Of a stretch of 64,000 bases of DNA, positions 1 to 7,709 are shown piece by piece. Origin of the DNA: Blastomonas sp. AAP53 (GTDB taxonomy: Bacteria; Pseudomonadota; Alphaproteobacteria; Sphingomonadales; Sphingomonadaceae); contig NZ_ANFZ01000006.1 in NCBI RefSeq assembly GCF_000331245.1, positions 434,001-498,000 of the forward strand, given 5' to 3'. Positions within the stretch are counted from its first letter, which is position 1; each line of letters begins with the position of its first letter. The notes below the pieces were generated by a model. It saw only the letters and a list, made by a program, of their open reading frames with translations. It made no database searches and was not told the origin of the DNA. Made by a program: the position numbers and the translations under genes.

Positions 1-192
1 CTGCTTCGCAGCCGAGTGCAGAGCCTTATCCACCCTAACCTTCAGTACGACGGCGCCGCCGGGGACATGTTCAGGAGCCTGGTTCGCCACAACCGAACGG
101 TAGGCCGCTGGCGATGAGCATGCGGAGGCAGGCGTTGCTAAGACCGCACCCAAGCCTAGGCTAAAGGTGAGCAGCCACAGCTTGCCAACCAT
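1..192 (-). CDS. Exported small protein, 3' part outside window
   Basis: An open frame of 64 codons runs from an ATG at 192 to the window edge. It begins [10 protein letters not shown], has a hydrophobic core and a PASAC site near residue 24, so it looks like a signal peptide cut by signal peptidase I (A-S-A) or, less likely, a lipoprotein with a weak lipobox. The ATG overlaps the ruvA stop by one base (TGATG), which suggests translational coupling at the end of the yebC-ruvC-ruvA transcript. ruvB is the usual next gene and is not seen here. No family was recognised, and the C-terminal part is missing. Confidence 0.6.
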   Translation of the reverse strand, partial: MVGKLWLLTFSLGLGAVLATPASACSSPAAYRSVVANQAPEHVPGGAVVLKVRVDKALHSAAKQ

Positions 193-791
193 CACCGCGC
201 TGCCTTCTTCAGCGCCAGACGGACCAAAGCGTCGAGGCTTGCGCCGTCGCCCAGATCCTCTTCTGCGCCGGCCACCGCGCGGGCCGCGTCGGCGGGTTTG
301 AAGCCCAGGTTCTGCAGCGCGGAGACCGCGTCGGCGGCGTGGTTGCCAACCAGCGCGGGGATGCCGATACCCGCCGGGCCGAGGGCTATCGCGCCCATCT
401 TGTCCTTGAGCTCGTTGACGATGCGCAGCGCCAGTTTCGGCCCCACGCCCTGCGAGCGCGCGATCATCGCCTTGTCGCCTTGTGCCACGGCGCGGGCCAG
501 TTCTTCGGGGGTGAGGGCGGAGAGGATGGCGAGCGCTACCTTGGACCCCACGCCCTGAACGCCGGTGAGCAGGCGGAACCCGTCGCGCTCGCTGGCCGAG
601 GCAAAGCCGATCAGCCGCATGTCGGTTTCGCTCACCTGCATTTCGGTGTGCAGCACGACCTTCTCGCCCTTGCCGCCCAGGTTGGTCAGCGTGCGCGACG
701 AGGCGAACACCAGATAGCCGACGCCGCCGACATCGATCACCGCGTGATCATGCCCCATGCTGTCGAGTATTCCGGTGAGCTTGGCGATCAT
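192..791 (-). CDS. ruvA: Holliday junction branch migration complex subunit RuvA
   Basis: RuvA tetramers clamp the four-way Holliday junction and recruit the RuvB motor during recombinational repair. The 199-residue protein has the normal family length. An OB-fold covers residues 1-62 (start [10 protein letters not shown]), followed by the two helix-hairpin-helix DNA-binding motifs GVQGVGSK (77-84) and GVGPK (115-119), and a C-terminal RuvB-binding three-helix domain from about 150. It lies 39 bp downstream of ruvC on the same strand, the usual order. The downstream exported protein overlaps its stop codon by one base. The family call is secure. Confidence 0.97.
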   Translation of the reverse strand: MIAKLTGILDSMGHDHAVIDVGGVGYLVFASSRTLTNLGGKGEKVVLHTEMQVSETDMRLIGFASASERDGFRLLTGVQGVGSKVALAILSALTPEELARAVAQGDKAMIARSQGVGPKLALRIVNELKDKMGAIALGPAGIGIPALVGNHAADAVSALQNLGFKPADAARAVAGAEEDLGDGASLDALVRLALKKAAR

Positions 792-830
792 GTTTCCTGC
801 TTCTCTTTCCCGCTGGGGGAGAGCAGGGGG

Positions 831-1313
831 TTAGCGCAGTTTCTCATGCCCCGCCAGATGTGCATGCGTGATCGCCACCGCGAGCGCATCGGCCGCATCG
901 GGCCCGGCGATCTGCACGCCGGGCAGCAGCCTCTGCACCATCGCATCGATCTGCGCCTTCTCGGCAGCACCGGTGCCGACTATGGCCTTCTTGATCAGCC
1001 GCGGGGCATATTCGCCGACGCTCAGGCCTGCGCGTGCCAGCCCCAGTATCAGGCCCCCGCGCGCCTGAACGAGCTTCAGCGTCGATTGCGGGTTCTTGTT
1101 GACGTAGATTTCCTCGATCGCGGCGCTGTCTGGCTGGTAGTCGGTGATGATCGCCGCCAGCGCGGTGTCAAGCTCGAGCAGCCGCGAAGGCAGCGCAGCC
1201 TTGGCATTGGTCTTGATCTGGCCGTTGGCGATATGGCTGAGCCGATTGCCGACGGAGCGGATCACACCCCAGCCGGTGGTGCCCAGGCCAGGGTCGATGC
1301 CAAGGATGATCAA
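831..1313 (-). CDS. ruvC: Crossover junction endodeoxyribonuclease RuvC
   Basis: RuvC is the Mg-dependent nuclease that resolves Holliday junctions held by RuvAB. The frame of 160 residues carries the four catalytic acids: D7 in [14 protein letters not shown]67 in AAIEEIYV, and D139 and D142 near the C-terminus (GPDAADAL). The first usable codon is TTG at 1313. There is no ATG or GTG near the expected N-terminus. That TTG and the GGGGAGGGG in front of it both lie inside the right-hand repeat of the DUF559 element (as transcribed). The TTG also overlaps the DUF559 stop codon. RuvC is therefore probably translated by coupling or from a repeat-derived ribosome binding site. Confidence 0.96.
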   Translation of the reverse strand: MIILGIDPGLGTTGWGVIRSVGNRLSHIANGQIKTNAKAALPSRLLELDTALAAIITDYQPDSAAIEEIYVNKNPQSTLKLVQARGGLILGLARAGLSVGEYAPRLIKKAIVGTGAAEKAQIDAMVQRLLPGVQIAGPDAADALAVAITHAHLAGHEKLR

Positions 1314-1328
1314 AGCCCCTCCCCTTCA
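1303..1328 (-). promoter_or_regulatory. Repeat-derived ribosome binding site and TTG start of ruvC
   Basis: Read on the minus strand, the sequence GGGGAGGGGCT stands immediately before TTG ATC ATC. The GGAG core is 5 bases from the TTG. All of it, including the TTG, belongs to the 38-bp repeat at 1311-1348. The DUF559 stop TGA overlaps the TTG by two bases. Confidence 0.55.
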
Positions 1329-1714
1329 GGGGAGGGGTTGGGGTGGGGGAGTGACTTGCCAGGCCAACGATCAGGCAGGCTCTCCAGTTTTTCCAGGATC
1401 AATTCCAAGACCCCTTCAAGACTTTGGCCAACCTCATAGTTCGTAAACCGCATGGTGAAATATCCAAATTCCGCCAGAGCGGCATCGCGTTTTGCGTCTC
1501 GCGCAGCATCGTGCGTGTCGCCGTCCACCTCGACAATCAGGGCTTTGGACGGGCACAGAAAATCGCAGATGAATGGCCCAATCACCGATTGCCGCCGAAA
1601 CTTGTAGCCGCCCAGTTGCGAACTCTTGAGATATTTCCAAAGAATGATTTCAAAGGGTGTAGGATTGTTGCGCAATTCCTTTGCGAACAGAGACAATCGA
1701 AGGTCGTTGTCCAT
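1310..1714 (-). CDS. DUF559 endonuclease-like protein, repeat-bracketed
   Basis: The 134-residue protein has the DUF559 fold of the Vsr/PD-(D/E)XK nuclease group. Visible marks are [39 protein letters not shown] and MRFTNYEV, with D (in DF) and E-V-D as likely metal ligands. Its activity is not established. I chose ATG 1714 over TTG 1726 because the latter lies in the repeat. The last residues, [13 protein letters not shown], are encoded by the repeat itself. The gene sits between yebC and ruvC, which are normally adjacent. The two flanking repeats are exact inverted copies, so it looks like an inserted mobile cassette. Confidence 0.85.
   Translation of the reverse strand: MDNDLRLSLFAKELRNNPTPFEIILWKYLKSSQLGGYKFRRQSVIGPFICDFLCPSKALIVEVDGDTHDAARDAKRDAALAEFGYFTMRFTNYEVGQSLEGVLELILEKLESLPDRWPGKSLPHPNPSPEGEGL
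1311..1348. repeat. Inverted repeat, copy A, 38 bp
   Basis: This copy begins caaagcccctccccttcagg and continues as GC-rich G-tracts. It is identical over 38 bases to the reverse complement of 1716-1753. It contains an internal palindrome, cccctccccttcaggggagggg. It encodes the C-terminus of the DUF559 protein and supplies the ruvC start region. Confidence 0.9.
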
Positions 1715-1715
1715 T

Positions 1716-1753
1716 CCCCACCCCAACCCCTCCCCTGAAGGGGAGGGGCTTTG
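1716..1753. repeat. Inverted repeat, copy B, 38 bp
   Basis: This is the exact reverse complement of 1311-1348. It starts 6 bp after the yebC stop codon and ends just before the DUF559 ATG at 1714. Its purine-rich strand (GGGGTGGGGA) would serve as the Shine-Dalgarno sequence for that ATG. No target-site duplication is visible outside the two copies. Confidence 0.9.
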
Positions 1754-1759
1754 TTCGAG

Positions 1760-2503
1760 TTATCCCAGCTTCTCCATCACCTCGTCGGACACTTCGTAAT
1801 TGCCCCACACGGTCTGAACGTCATCGTCGTCGTCGAGTGCGTCGATCAGCTTGAACAGCGTCTGCGCATCGGCTTCGGCGACATCGACCTTGACCTGCGG
1901 ACGCCAGGCGAGCTTGACGCTCTCGGCTTCGCCGAGCGCCTTTTCGAGCTCACCAGCAACGGCGTGCAGGTCTTCCATGTTGGTCCAGATGTCGTGGCCG
2001 TCTTCGGTCGTTTCGATGTCTTCCGCGCCCGCTTCCATCGCGGCCTCGAGCACCTTTTCCTCATCGCCTGCGCTGGCGGGATAGGTGATGAGGCCCATGC
2101 GGTCGAAGCCGTGGCTCACCGCGCCAGATGCGCCCAGGTTGCCGCCGTTCTTGCTGAACGCGGTGCGCACGTTGGTGGCGGTGCGGTTGCGGTTGTCGGT
2201 CAGCGCCTCGACGATCAGCGCGATGCCGCCCGGGCCATATCCTTCGTAGCGGATTTCTTCATAGTCTTCGCCGCCGGCAGCAGAGGCCTTGTCGATCGCG
2301 CGCTGGATATTGTCCTTGGGCATCGACTGCGCCTTGGCGGCGTTGACGGCCAGACGCAGACGCGGGTTCATGTCGGGATCAGGCATGCCCATCTTGGCGG
2401 CCACGGTGATTTCGCGGCTGAGCTTGGAAAACATCGCCGAACGCTTTTTATCCTGCGCGCCCTTGCGATGCATGATGTTCTTGAATTTGCTATGGCCTGC
2501 CAT
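1760..2503 (-). CDS. yebC: YebC/PmpR family protein
   Basis: This 247-residue protein has the full family length and the characteristic start [18 protein letters not shown]. YebC-type proteins act as DNA-binding regulators in some species, and recent work links them to relief of ribosome stalling at proline stretches. Which role applies here cannot be read from sequence. In many Proteobacteria it heads the ruvC-ruvA-ruvB operon. Here a DUF559 cassette lies between it and ruvC. Confidence 0.95.
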   Translation of the reverse strand: MAGHSKFKNIMHRKGAQDKKRSAMFSKLSREITVAAKMGMPDPDMNPRLRLAVNAAKAQSMPKDNIQRAIDKASAAGGEDYEEIRYEGYGPGGIALIVEALTDNRNRTATNVRTAFSKNGGNLGASGAVSHGFDRMGLITYPASAGDEEKVLEAAMEAGAEDIETTEDGHDIWTNMEDLHAVAGELEKALGEAESVKLAWRPQVKVDVAEADAQTLFKLIDALDDDDDVQTVWGNYEVSDEVMEKLG

Positions 2504-2572
2504 GGCGGATCTCTGCCTGTATGCTTGAGTGGATGCGAATGCTGGTGCGCGCCTTTACACCAGCGGGGCGGC

Positions 2573-3067
2573 TTATAGCAACCGCTGCCACCAACCGACA
2601 TCGCGCCAGCCGTCCAGCTTCCATCCCACCTCGCGATAGATGCCCACCGGCACCATGCCCATCGACTCGTGCAGCGCGATGCTGGCGGGGTTGGGCAGGG
2701 CGATTCCGGCGAATACCGCGTGGATGGATTTTGCCCTCAGCCGATCGAACAGGGCGGTGTAGAGCGCGCGGCCCAGGCCCTGGCCTTGCGCATGCGGGGC
2801 GATGTAGATCGCGATATCGGCAGAGGTGGCATAGGCAGCGCGCACGCGGTGGGGGCTGGCATAGGCATAGCCTGCGATCTCGCCATCGCACTCGGCCACC
2901 AGCCAGGCGTGCGATGCGCCATAGTCTGTGATGCGGCGCGCCATTTCGTCGGCGCTGGGGGCTTCGGTCTCGAAGCTGACCCAGCTCTGCTCGACGAAGG
3001 GCGCGTAGATGGCGGCGAGGGCCTCTCCGTCACGGGGCTGCCCGTCGCGGATGCGGATCGCCGCCAT
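2573..3067 (-). CDS. GNAT N-acetyltransferase, phosphinothricin acetyltransferase-like
   Basis: This 164-residue protein is a single GNAT domain. The acetyl-CoA pyrophosphate loop is HAQGQGLGRAL (residues 92-102), preceded by the beta strand ADIAIYIAP. The N-terminal IYAPFVEQSWVSFETEAPS and the C-terminal YREVGWKLDGW resemble the Pat/Bar/YwnH branch, which acetylates phosphinothricin or methionine sulfone/sulfoximine. The true substrate is unknown. It begins 8 bp after the GapR gene on the same strand, so the two are probably co-transcribed. Confidence 0.85.
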   Translation of the reverse strand: MAAIRIRDGQPRDGEALAAIYAPFVEQSWVSFETEAPSADEMARRITDYGASHAWLVAECDGEIAGYAYASPHRVRAAYATSADIAIYIAPHAQGQGLGRALYTALFDRLRAKSIHAVFAGIALPNPASIALHESMGMVPVGIYREVGWKLDGWRDVGWWQRLL

Positions 3068-3075
3068 GGCCGCGA

Positions 3076-3321
3076 TCAGCCCAGGCCCAATGCAGCCTTG
3101 TAGGTATCCAGGATGGCTTCCATTTCCTGCCGGTCGTGCGGCTCCATTTTGCGCAGGCGCACGATCTGGCGCATGATCTTGGCGTCATAGCCCTGCGACT
3201 TGGCTTCGTTATAGGTGTCGCGGATGTCGTCTGCGACGCCCTTGCGCTCTTCTTCCAGCCGCTCGATGCGCTCGATGAAAAGGCGCAGCTGGTCGTCGGC
3301 CGACATGATGGGTTCGCTCAT
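3076..3321 (-). CDS. gapR: GapR-like DNA-binding protein (DUF2312)
   Basis: The 81-residue protein matches the DUF2312/GapR family, which is nearly confined to Alphaproteobacteria. In Caulobacter, GapR binds overtwisted AT-rich DNA ahead of replication and transcription machinery and stimulates topoisomerases. The typical coiled-coil segment [20 protein letters not shown] is followed by the basic region [13 protein letters not shown]. The gene precedes the GNAT gene by 8 bp. The symbol is assigned by family; the function in this organism is inferred. Confidence 0.9.
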   Translation of the reverse strand: MSEPIMSADDQLRLFIERIERLEEERKGVADDIRDTYNEAKSQGYDAKIMRQIVRLRKMEPHDRQEMEAILDTYKAALGLG

Positions 3322-3388
3322 GATCTGTCTTTCATTTCGGATGGGGCGCCGGGCGAATCTCCCGACGCGAAAATGGTGGATCGCCCCC

Positions 3389-3712
3389 TTAAGGGTGGTC
3401 GGCGTTCTTCGCCACGCTTTCCTTCATCCGGGCGAGCTGTTCTGCGCTGGCCTCGCCCTGATAGCGGCTTTTCCAGGTGGCAAAGTCCATCCCGTAGATC
3501 AGCTCCCGGGCGCTTTCGCGGTCGGGCGCACCGCCAGCGTCCTGCACCCAGTCGGCCAGGCAGTTGCGGCAGAAGCCGGCAAGCCCCATCAGGTCGATAT
3601 TCTCGGCATCGTGACGGTGGCGCAGATGCGCAACCAGTCGGCGGAAGGCAGCAGCGGCAACCTCGTCGGGGATATCGACTTCGGTCGGTGGGGCAGGGAT
3701 GGCATCTGTCAT
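3389..3712 (-). CDS. DUF1244 family protein
   Basis: From ATG 3712 the protein has 107 residues and begins [14 protein letters not shown] longer reading from 3763 adds 17 unconvincing residues. The body contains [33 protein letters not shown] in two stretches, with a CxxC pair that could bind a metal. This arrangement is typical of DUF1244. The family occurs widely in Proteobacteria and has no firm function that I know of. It is divergent from pyk and separated from it by about 130 bp that should hold both promoters. Confidence 0.88.
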   Translation of the reverse strand: MTDAIPAPPTEVDIPDEVAAAAFRRLVAHLRHRHDAENIDLMGLAGFCRNCLADWVQDAGGAPDRESARELIYGMDFATWKSRYQGEASAEQLARMKESVAKNADHP

Positions 3713-3839
3713 ATAAATTTTTCCACAACGGTTTTGCGATTGAAGACGGTCTGGCCTAAGCAACGCGCTACCATGCCGTTACGATTTGCAAGCGTTGACG
3801 GCGATCGGAAATCCAGATTGGCCAGACCAGGGGAAAGAT

Positions 3840-5297
3840 GTGAGTAAGACTATCGCCAAGCGCAGCCGCAAGGTCAAGATTTTGGCAACCTTGGGCCCGG
3901 CAAGCAACAGCCCCGAGATGATCGAGAAGCTGTTTCGCGCCGGAGCCGATGCCTTCCGCGTCAACATGAGCCATGGCGAGCATGCCACCCATGCCGCCAC
4001 GATCAACGCGATCCGTCAGATCGAGACGCGGCTGCAGCGGCCGATCACGATCCTGTGCGATCTTCAGGGTCCCAAGCTGCGCGTCGGTACCTTCAAGGAG
4101 GGCAAGGCCTTCCTCAAGCACGGCCAGCATTTCACGCTCGATTCGAACCCCGAACCCGGCGACGACCAGCGCGCTTATCTGCCGCACAAGGAGATCTTTG
4201 CCGCGCTCGACAAGGGCCAGCGACTGTTGATCGACGATGGCAAGATGGTGCTGCGGGTGCTGCGCCCGGGCGATGCCGAGATATTGTGCTCGGTCGAAGT
4301 CGGCGGGTTCATTTCCGACCGCAAGGGCGTGAACGTGCCCGACAGCTTGGTGCCGATGGCCGCGCTGACCGAAAAGGATCGGCGCGACCTTGCGTTTGCG
4401 CTCGAAATGGGGGCGGACTGGATTGCGCTCAGCTTCGTGCAGCGCCCCGATGATGTGGCCGAAGCGCGCAGCCTGATCGGCGGGCGTGCCGCGTTGATCG
4501 CCAAGATCGAAAAGCCTGCCGCGCTCGCCTCGCTCGACGCGATCATCGAAATGTCCGATGCGGTGATGGTCGCGCGCGGGGATTTGGGCGTGGAAATGGC
4601 GCCCGAAGAGGTGCCGGTGATGCAGAAGCGCATCGTCGAAACCGCGCGCCGGTCCGGCAAGCCCGTAGTCGTGGCTACGCAGATGCTCGAATCGATGATC
4701 ACCAGCCCGTCGCCAACCCGCGCAGAAGTGTCGGACGTCGCCAATGCCGTCTATGATGGTGCTGACGCAGTGATGCTGTCAGCCGAAACGGCCGCGGGCG
4801 AATGGCCCGAACTGGCCGTGGGCATGATGGACCGTATCGCCACCCAGGTCGAAAGCGATCCGGGTTACAGTGCGCGCGTCCATTTCATCGAAACGCTGCC
4901 CGATGCGACGACCGCCGATGCGCTGTCGGCGGCCTGCAGTGAGATTGCCAACACCGTGCGTGTCAGCGCGATCGTGTGCTTCACCCTGTCAGGGTCGACG
5001 GCACGGCGCGTGTCGCGCGAGCGGCCATCGGTACCGGTGATGGTGCTCACCCCGTCACGCGAGACCGCACGGCGGGTGGGGCTGCTCTGGGGCGCCTATC
5101 CTGTGGTGACCCGCGATATCGGTAGCTTCGAGGAAATGATCGGCAAGGGCAAGCGCATGGCGCTGCGCCATGGCTTTGGCGATGCCGGTGGCCGGATCAT
5201 CGCGCTGGCAGGGGTTCCGTTCGGCACGCCCGGGTCGACCAACGTGCTCCATATCGTCACGCTGACCGGCGAGGAACTGAAGGGCTATAACGACTGA
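3840..5297 (+). CDS. pyk: Pyruvate kinase
   Basis: This enzyme transfers phosphate from phosphoenolpyruvate to ADP in the last step of glycolysis. I chose GTG 3840 (VSKTIAKRSRKVKI), giving 485 residues, because AGGGGAAAG lies just upstream. A TTG at 3786 would add 18 unlikely residues. Visible signatures are ILATLGPASNS, the substrate motif FRVNMSHG, the catalytic lysine in LIAKIEKPAAL, the Mg ligands in MVARGDLGVEM, and the TQMLESMI and VMLSAETAAG segments. The C-terminal allosteric-type domain is complete. The 3' end overlaps the convergent vapC remnant by 13 bp. Confidence 0.97.
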   Translation: MSKTIAKRSRKVKILATLGPASNSPEMIEKLFRAGADAFRVNMSHGEHATHAATINAIRQIETRLQRPITILCDLQGPKLRVGTFKEGKAFLKHGQHFTLDSNPEPGDDQRAYLPHKEIFAALDKGQRLLIDDGKMVLRVLRPGDAEILCSVEVGGFISDRKGVNVPDSLVPMAALTEKDRRDLAFALEMGADWIALSFVQRPDDVAEARSLIGGRAALIAKIEKPAALASLDAIIEMSDAVMVARGDLGVEMAPEEVPVMQKRIVETARRSGKPVVVATQMLESMITSPSPTRAEVSDVANAVYDGADAVMLSAETAAGEWPELAVGMMDRIATQVESDPGYSARVHFIETLPDATTADALSAACSEIANTVRVSAIVCFTLSGSTARRVSRERPSVPVMVLTPSRETARRVGLLWGAYPVVTRDIGSFEEMIGKGKRMALRHGFGDAGGRIIALAGVPFGTPGSTNVLHIVTLTGEELKGYND

Positions 5298-5682
5298 TAG
5301 GCCAATGGGTGGTCCAGCAGGGCCCGGTCGCGCGTCAACAACCGCGCTCCGGACTGCTGGGCCTGGACCAGCAGCAGCTCGTCAAACGGATCCTTGTGGG
5401 TGAGCGGGACGATGAGCGGCGTCGCGGCGGTTTCGGCGTCGAGTGGAAGAGTCTCTAAGTCAATGGATCGCGGATAGCTGGCCGCCGCGATCGGATCGAT
5501 TAACCCTTGCGTTCACCCGACACACGAATCGCGTTCCATTTGATCCGAATTTCCCAGATCGACACAGCAGAGGCGACCACGTTGTGGAATGGATTGTTGA
5601 GCGCGTGCCATTCGTGCGTCGCAATGGTGGACTGGTTGGTTGCCAGCCAGATCACGAAATGCGTGTCGAGCAAGACTTTCAA
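5285..5682 (-). pseudogene. vapC: VapC-type PIN toxin, frameshifted
   Basis: The first 60 codons (from ATG 5682) encode a PIN-domain N-terminus, MKVLLDTHFVIWLA, with catalytic D6 and E44, and stop at 5500 after GERKG. The remaining PIN sequence continues in the -1 frame as LIDPIAAASYPRSIDLE, then HKDPFDELLLVQAQ and LLTRDRALLDHPLAYQSL, ending with TAG at 5285. The break falls in aagggttaatc, where one extra G would restore a continuous reading frame. It is either a true inactivating deletion or a homopolymer sequencing error. It overlaps the antitoxin gene by four bases (ATGA) and the pyk 3' end. Confidence 0.8.
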
Positions 5683-5945
5683 TCTTCCAGGCCCAAGACC
5701 TTTCGGCTGAATGCCGGATCATCGAATTCGGGCGGCCAGAGGTCTTGGCCTTCCAGTTTGTCCAGCCCGTCTTCCTTGCGATAGGCTTCGCCTGCAGCCC
5801 AGTTGATTGGACGTTTGACGAACTGCGGAGGGTTCATTTCCTCAACCGGCGTTCCATCGTCGGTTATCACGACCTTTTCGCCCCGCATCACGGCAGCGAT
5901 GGCTTCCGAAAATCGGGCCTTGGCTTCGCGGATCGACATTTCCAT
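5679..5945 (-). CDS. Phd/YefM family antitoxin
   Basis: The 88-residue protein begins MEMSIREAKARFSEAIAAVMRGEKVVITDDG, the normal Phd/YefM DNA-binding fold that also represses its own operon. The C-terminal half, with Trp-rich segments, should wrap the toxin. It overlaps the vapC start by four bases, a standard type II antitoxin-toxin layout. Because the toxin frame is broken, the antitoxin may be an orphan that protects against related VapC proteins elsewhere in the genome. Confidence 0.88.
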   Translation of the reverse strand: MEMSIREAKARFSEAIAAVMRGEKVVITDDGTPVEEMNPPQFVKRPINWAAGEAYRKEDGLDKLEGQDLWPPEFDDPAFSRKVLGLED

Positions 5946-5970
5946 GGGTGGAAATTACCACAAGCTGCGG

Positions 5971-6600
5971 TCAGGCAGTAGTCACAATCTCGATCACACC
6001 GCGCGCCATAAGGTCGGTGTGCAGCGTTTCAAAGTCGCGGAACACATGCCCCTGCAATCCGCAGGCAATGGCGCTTTCCACGTTGTCCGTACGATCGTCG
6101 ATGAACAGCGTCCGCGCAGGATCGATGCCGAAGCGGTCGATCGCCAGATGGTAGATCGCAGGATCGGGCTTCACCAACTTTTCCGCGCCAGAAACCACGA
6201 TGTCGCGGAACAGGTCGAATATGGGAGCGGTGGGGCGAAACATGTCCCAGAATTCCACGCCGAAATTGGTGATGCCGAACAGCGGGTAGCCCAGCAGCGC
6301 GAGCTGTTCAGCCAGATCGATCATGCCGGGCACTGGTCCGGGGATCGTCTCCAGCCAGCGCGGAACATAGTGCGCAATCAGCGCGCTATGCTCGGGGTAT
6401 TGGGCGGCTAGTTCCTCGACCATCTCCGCCAACGGGCGACCCGCATCGTGCTGGAAATGCCATTCGGGCGTGACGATATGCGTCACGAAGTGGTCCAGCT
6501 CAGCCGGATCGTCGATCAGCCGCGCATAGAGATGCCGGATATCCCATTGATAGAGGACATTGCCGACGTCGAAGATAATCGCCTCAACAGGTTCCGGCAC
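5971..6600 (-). CDS. HAD-superfamily hydrolase (subfamily IA)
   Basis: The 209-residue protein has all HAD motifs: nucleophile D11 in IIFDVGNVLY, T111 in GITNFG, K144 in KLVKPDP, and the acidic pair D168-D169 in FIDDRTDN. The FDxGNV form of motif I resembles the YihX type of sugar-phosphate phosphatase and some epoxide-hydrolase N-domains. The cap domain covers roughly residues 20-95. The natural substrate cannot be read from sequence. It is followed by the Phd/vapC pair on the same strand after 25 bp. Confidence 0.88.
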   Translation of the reverse strand: MPEPVEAIIFDVGNVLYQWDIRHLYARLIDDPAELDHFVTHIVTPEWHFQHDAGRPLAEMVEELAAQYPEHSALIAHYVPRWLETIPGPVPGMIDLAEQLALLGYPLFGITNFGVEFWDMFRPTAPIFDLFRDIVVSGAEKLVKPDPAIYHLAIDRFGIDPARTLFIDDRTDNVESAIACGLQGHVFRDFETLHTDLMARGVIEIVTTA

Positions 6601-6626
6601 GGTGTTTTCCCCTCACGCACGCAAGC

Positions 6627-6654
6627 AAAAGGCCCCGGAGCCTCCGGAGCCTTT
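6627..6654 (-). terminator. Rho-independent terminator of rpmJ
   Basis: On the minus strand an 11-bp stem (AAAGGCTCCGG with CCGGGGCCTTT, one G-U pair) closes a 5-base loop AGGCT and ends in a T run. It lies about 50 bp after the rpmJ stop codon and before the HAD gene. The A run on the other side means it could also act on plus-strand transcripts. Confidence 0.8.
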
Positions 6655-6705
6655 CATGCACTTCCATCCTGAACCTCGACGCGCCTTGCGGGCGCGGCAA
6701 GCGGA

Positions 6706-6831
6706 TCAGCCCTGGCGGGCCTTGAAGCGACGGTTGGTCTTGTTGATCACATAGGTGCGGCCACGACGACGGATTACGCGGTTATCGCGATGGCGATCCT
6801 TGAGCGACTTCAGCGAATTGCGAATCTTCAT
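6706..6831 (-). CDS. rpmJ: 50S ribosomal protein L36 (bL36), Cys-free type
   Basis: A 41-codon frame from ATG 6831 encodes [17 protein letters not shown], then [18 protein letters not shown] and KARQG. It is a complete bL36 of the zinc-independent form, as all four Cys/His zinc ligands of the other type are missing. bL36 is a small protein of the large ribosomal subunit. It is a stand-alone transcription unit here with its own terminator, as is usual in Alphaproteobacteria, and is not part of the spc operon. Confidence 0.93.
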   Translation of the reverse strand: MKIRNSLKSLKDRHRDNRVIRRRGRTYVINKTNRRFKARQG

Positions 6832-7082
6832 GACATTCGGGCCCTTGATTGAAGCGATGCAGCGTCATGGAGTCTGGCGGCAACCGCTGATTCTTAGCGT
6901 TTGCCGGGCCGGATCAACCATGCCGGAAAGCGGCGCGGATACGTGGGCGACCATCCAAAGTCAAGCACGCGAGCCGTGGCAGCACGCGATTTTTCTATGC
7001 TTCATTGCCGGTTCATCGCCAATTGCGTTAGGCAGGCATAGCACGGGCACCGGCGCGTGGCATCAGAAAGGGCGCGAGCATC

Positions 7083-7709
7083 ATGGGGTTACCACGTATC
7101 TTCGGTCAGGTAGCGGTCGGCGGCGTGCTCGCGCTGACGGTGCTGGCGGGCGCTTGTGTATCGCCTGCCGGGCCGGTCGAAGCTGTCCGCTTCGTGTCGC
7201 CTGATCGTGCAGGGGAACTGGGACGTGGATCGATTCGCGTGGTCGCCGGCGAGGGGATGGACAGCAGCGCGCTGGAATACCGCAGCTATGCCACAGCCGT
7301 CGAACGCGAACTGGAACGCATCGGATATCAGGTGCTGCCTGTCGGCGCGCGTGATGGCGCGAATCTCCAGACTGCCACTGTCCGCATAGAACGGTCGGTC
7401 CTGTCGCCAGCGGTGGAAGGCCGCAACCCGGTGTCGGTCGGAGTTGGCGGGGGTACCGGCGGGTTCGGATCGGGCCTCGGGGTCGGCATCGGCATCAATC
7501 TGGGGGGACGGCCCAAGGACATGATTGCCACTGAGATGTTTGCAAACATCCGCGCCGGCGATGGCACGGTGTTGTGGGAAGGCCGCGCCAGCGTCGAGGC
7601 CAAGGCCGGATCGCCGATGGCCGAGACCCAGCTGAATGCGGCGAAACTTGCCGAGGGGTTGTTTACCGGCTTTCCCGGTGAGTCCGGAGCGACTATCAGC
7701 GTGCCATGA
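7083..7709 (+). CDS. DUF4136-type lipoprotein
   Basis: The 208-residue protein starts with a lipoprotein signal, [20 protein letters not shown] then LAGAC, with C25 as the likely lipid-modified residue. The mature part (FVSPDR onward, with [17 protein letters not shown]) fits the DUF4136 family of envelope lipoproteins of unknown function. A Gly/Val-rich stretch covers about residues 118-142 before an ILWEGRA-like strand, here [12 protein letters not shown]. Its stop codon overlaps the next start (ATGA), so it is translationally coupled to the carboxypeptidase gene. The 250 bp upstream (6832-7082) hold no gene. Confidence 0.8.
   Translation: MGLPRIFGQVAVGGVLALTVLAGACVSPAGPVEAVRFVSPDRAGELGRGSIRVVAGEGMDSSALEYRSYATAVERELERIGYQVLPVGARDGANLQTATVRIERSVLSPAVEGRNPVSVGVGGGTGGFGSGLGVGIGINLGGRPKDMIATEMFANIRAGDGTVLWEGRASVEAKAGSPMAETQLNAAKLAEGLFTGFPGESGATISVP

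Noticed and set aside
339-1439. A 366-codon plus-strand frame across ruvA and ruvC
   Set aside because: It is the antisense shadow of two clearly identified genes and lacks family features.
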